NCBI RefSeq assembly: GCF_017308075.1
Contig: NZ_JAFKFX010000024.1
Location: 1-64,000, forward strand
Length of the DNA: 64,000 bases
Direction of reading: 5' to 3'
Origin: Allobosea sp.
GTDB lineage: Bacteria; Pseudomonadota; Alphaproteobacteria; Rhizobiales; Beijerinckiaceae
Part shown: in pieces, positions 62,147-64,000 of the stretch
Position numbering within the stretch: position 1 is the first letter of the stretch
How the letters are laid out: each line of letters starts with the position of its first letter
Position numbers and translations under genes: made by a program
The notes under the pieces: generated by a model
The model's database searches: none
Seen by the model: only the letters and a program-made list of their open reading frames with translations
Told to the model about the DNA's origin: nothing

Positions 62147-63091
62147 TCAGGCGGTAGGCGGCGTCGACGATCCGCGCCGGCGCAAGTCGATCAGCGCGTC
62201 GGCGATGCCGAGCAGCGCGAGGAAGGGGAACACCGTGATCAGCATGACCAGCAGCGCCAGATAGACCGCGAACAGGGTCGGCATCCGCCAGGCCTTGCCG
62301 CGGCTGAGATCGTGCACCGCCGCCAGGCCGGCCAGGCCGAAGGCCGCGATCAGCGCGCCGGTGACGGCCGCGCCGGCCAGGCCGACGAAGCCGCCCATCA
62401 GGCTCACCACGAAGCCGGCGATGAGCGCCGCGACCGCCTTGGCGGGCAGGCGGGTCGCCGGAATGAAGGGCCAGGGCCGCGGCAGCCGCCCGGAAAGCTG
62501 CACCGCCTTCGCCGCCAGCCAGAGATTGGCGACGATCATCGGAACGAAGGAGGCGCCGGCGGCGGCCGGAACGAGCGCCGCGAGGCGGGCGGCGAGGTCG
62601 GCGGCGTCGATGCCGTTCGGCAGGCGTACGGAAGGGCCGACGCCCTCGCCGCCGCTGAGCACGAGCTGCAAGCCGCGCGTCATTATGCTGCGATAGGTCT
62701 CGTAGTCGGGTGCGATCGCGAGGGCGCCGCCAACCGTCACCAGCGTGGCGACCGCGGCGATCCAGACCAGCAGCCGTCCGAGCGGATACCACTCGCTAGA
62801 CCCCTCGCCGTCGGTGCGCGCCAGTAAAGCAAGATAGGCGATCCACCAGGCCGGCAAGGCGGCGCCGATGGCGAAGGCGAGGCCGAGCGGCACTTTCAGC
62901 ACGACCGCGACTGCAGCGGTGCCGCAAGCCGTCGCGACCAGCCCGGCCCGATGGTTCCAGCCGAGCGCGGCGATGAAGACCGGGAGCGGCGCGACATAGG
63001 ACAACAGCAGCGCCAGCGGCGATCCGGTGATCACCACTGTGAACAGAAGGGCTGAAACCAGCCCCGCGCCGATGCCGACGATGGGTAGCAT
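62147..63091 (-). CDS. DUF2232 membrane protein
   Basis: A 314-residue polytopic membrane protein with about eight helices and a conserved-looking SLMGGFVGLAGAAVTGALIA segment. DUF2232 proteins are found between rpsR and rplI in many alphaproteobacteria, and their function is unknown; some relatives look like S-components of transporters. It begins with ATG at 63091 and lies 36 bases before rplI on the minus strand. A 179-base gap to rpsR contains no gene. Confidence 0.85.
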   Translation of the reverse strand: MLPIVGIGAGLVSALLFTVVITGSPLALLLSYVAPLPVFIAALGWNHRAGLVATACGTAAVAVVLKVPLGLAFAIGAALPAWWIAYLALLARTDGEGSSEWYPLGRLLVWIAAVATLVTVGGALAIAPDYETYRSIMTRGLQLVLSGGEGVGPSVRLPNGIDAADLAARLAALVPAAAGASFVPMIVANLWLAAKAVQLSGRLPRPWPFIPATRLPAKAVAALIAGFVVSLMGGFVGLAGAAVTGALIAAFGLAGLAAVHDLSRGKAWRMPTLFAVYLALLVMLITVFPFLALLGIADALIDLRRRGSSTPPTA

Positions 63092-63270
63092 GTCCGTCCT
63101 GCTGTCCCGCTGCTCTCGCGCGCTTTCCGTCAGATCGGAACAGGCTCGCGGCAGGGTGAGAGGGCTTTTCGCCTCAACATACCCGGAGGGGTTTCACCGC
63201 CGGGCGACCAGTAGTTCATCAGTTTGGCAGACCGGTGGCGCCGAGGCGCCACCGGGAGATGTTCAGCCGC

Positions 63271-63516
63271 TCAGCGGATGACGTAGGGCAGCAGGCCGAG
63301 GAAGCGGGCGCGCTTGATCGCCTGGGCGAGCTCGCGCTGCTTCTTGGCCGAGACGGCCGTGATGCGCGACGGCACGATCTTGCCGCGCTCGGAGATGTAG
63401 CGCGAGAGCAGACGCACGTCCTTGTAGTCGATCTTCGGAGCGCCTTCGCCCGAGAACGGGCAGGACTTGCGGCGGCGGAAGAAGGGGCGGCGGGCGCCGG
63501 CAGATGCGGTCGACAT
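63271..63516 (-). CDS. rpsR: 30S ribosomal protein S18
   Basis: An 81-residue protein with the S18 core: [13 protein letters not shown] near the N-terminus, [21 protein letters not shown] and the [21 protein letters not shown] end. Length matches the family. It follows rpsF by three bases in the classic S6-S18 arrangement. Confidence 0.97.
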   Translation of the reverse strand: MSTASAGARRPFFRRRKSCPFSGEGAPKIDYKDVRLLSRYISERGKIVPSRITAVSAKKQRELAQAIKRARFLGLLPYVIR

Positions 63517-63519
63517 GGA

Positions 63520-63969
63520 TCAGGCCTCCCCGGCGGGGGTTTCGGTGGCTTCGTCTTCGCGGCGCGGACGCTCGCGGCGCGGGCCGCGGTCGAAACGGTC
63601 GCCGCCCGGACCGCCACGGTCGAAACGGTCGCCGCGCTCGTCACGGTCACGCTTCTGGAGCATGACCGACTGGCCGTCCTCGAGCGCCTCGACGCGGATG
63701 GTCATGAAGCGCAGCACGTCTTCGTTGATGCGCATCTGGCGCTCCATCTCGGCCACGGCGGCCGGCGGGGCGTCGATGTTCAGCAGCGAATAATGCGCCT
63801 TGCGGTTCTTCTTGATGCGGTAGCCGAGGGACTTGACGCCCCAGTACTCGACCTTGGCGACCGAGCCGCCATTCGCCTCGAGGATCCCCTTGAACTGTTC
63901 GACAAGGGCCTCGACCTGCTGCGCGCTGACATCTTGTCGCGCGAGCAGAACATGCTCGTACAATGCCAT
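63520..63969 (-). CDS. rpsF: 30S ribosomal protein S6
   Basis: A 149-residue protein beginning [18 protein letters not shown], with the S6 core ([37 protein letters not shown]) and a long C-terminal tail rich in Asp, Arg and Gly ([18 protein letters not shown]). Such a tail is seen in other Hyphomicrobiales. The ATG at 63969 has AAGGAAGG upstream; the frame runs a few codons further but has no better site. It starts the ribosomal unit and lies 31 bases from the window edge. Confidence 0.96.
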   Translation of the reverse strand: MALYEHVLLARQDVSAQQVEALVEQFKGILEANGGSVAKVEYWGVKSLGYRIKKNRKAHYSLLNIDAPPAAVAEMERQMRINEDVLRFMTIRVEALEDGQSVMLQKRDRDERGDRFDRGGPGGDRFDRGPRRERPRREDEATETPAGEA

Positions 63970-64000
63970 GAGTGGCCTTCCTTCTTTCACCTGCTTCGTC

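Overview
The window is about 64 kb of GC-rich chromosomal DNA from an alphaproteobacterium. It most resembles the order Hyphomicrobiales (Rhizobiales), perhaps a Bosea-like genus. The evidence is the gene order rpsF-rpsR-DUF2232-rplI-dnaB-alr-radA-cvpA-purF, an Aap-type general amino-acid ABC transporter, an RgtE/RgtF-like lipid A glycosylation pair and an alphaproteobacterial LexA-type box. No rRNA, tRNA, CRISPR array, intact insertion sequence or prophage was seen. The genus is an inference from gene content only.

Layout. 180-659 encodes a small membrane protein. 1042-7395 is a minus-strand siderophore-iron cluster: AraC-type regulator, TonB-dependent receptor, esterase, periplasmic binding protein and siderophore-interacting flavoprotein. 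No ABC permease or ATPase is present. 7396-8563 is a graveyard of decayed, out-of-frame coding fragments, followed by an atypical methyltransferase (8565-9266). 9698-18201 looks like one catabolic unit: serine-glyoxylate-type aminotransferase, divergent GntR/FCD regulator, TctCBA transporter and a large FAD/Fe-S 2-hydroxyacid dehydrogenase. 18700-19811 holds MgtC and two very small genes. 20108-22959 is a three-gene lipid A or core sugar-transfer operon. 23058-24248 is metC.

24515-31451 is an Aap amino-acid ABC transporter with three tandem substrate-binding genes ahead of two permeases and the ATPase. 31636-32389 carries two tandem Arg/Glu-rich exported proteins. Next come glpQ, a tiny lipoprotein, an RsmB/NOP methyltransferase, guaA, a divergent MocR regulator and BenE-like transporter, and a small module (beta-propeller protein, TPR/HTH regulator, DUF899 thioredoxin-like protein, small membrane protein). 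A 2'-5' RNA ligase-like gene with a LexA-type box, an ArsC-like protein, tgt, two membrane transporters, eno, queF, an MFS transporter and kdsA follow.

51500-63969 is housekeeping: a YfgM-like TPR protein, der, a NUDIX hydrolase, an SDR, then purF, cvpA, radA, alr, dnaB, rplI, a DUF2232 membrane protein, rpsR and rpsF on the minus strand. Dispersed imperfect palindromes resembling REP elements lie in several intergenic gaps. Most of the window is ordinary core genome. The best leads are the GntR-aminotransferase-Tct-dehydrogenase unit with a shared promoter motif, the LexA-type box before the RNA-ligase gene, the triplicated aapJ with repeated leader hairpins, the Arg/Glu-rich exported pair, and a Tgt lacking the usual zinc cysteines.
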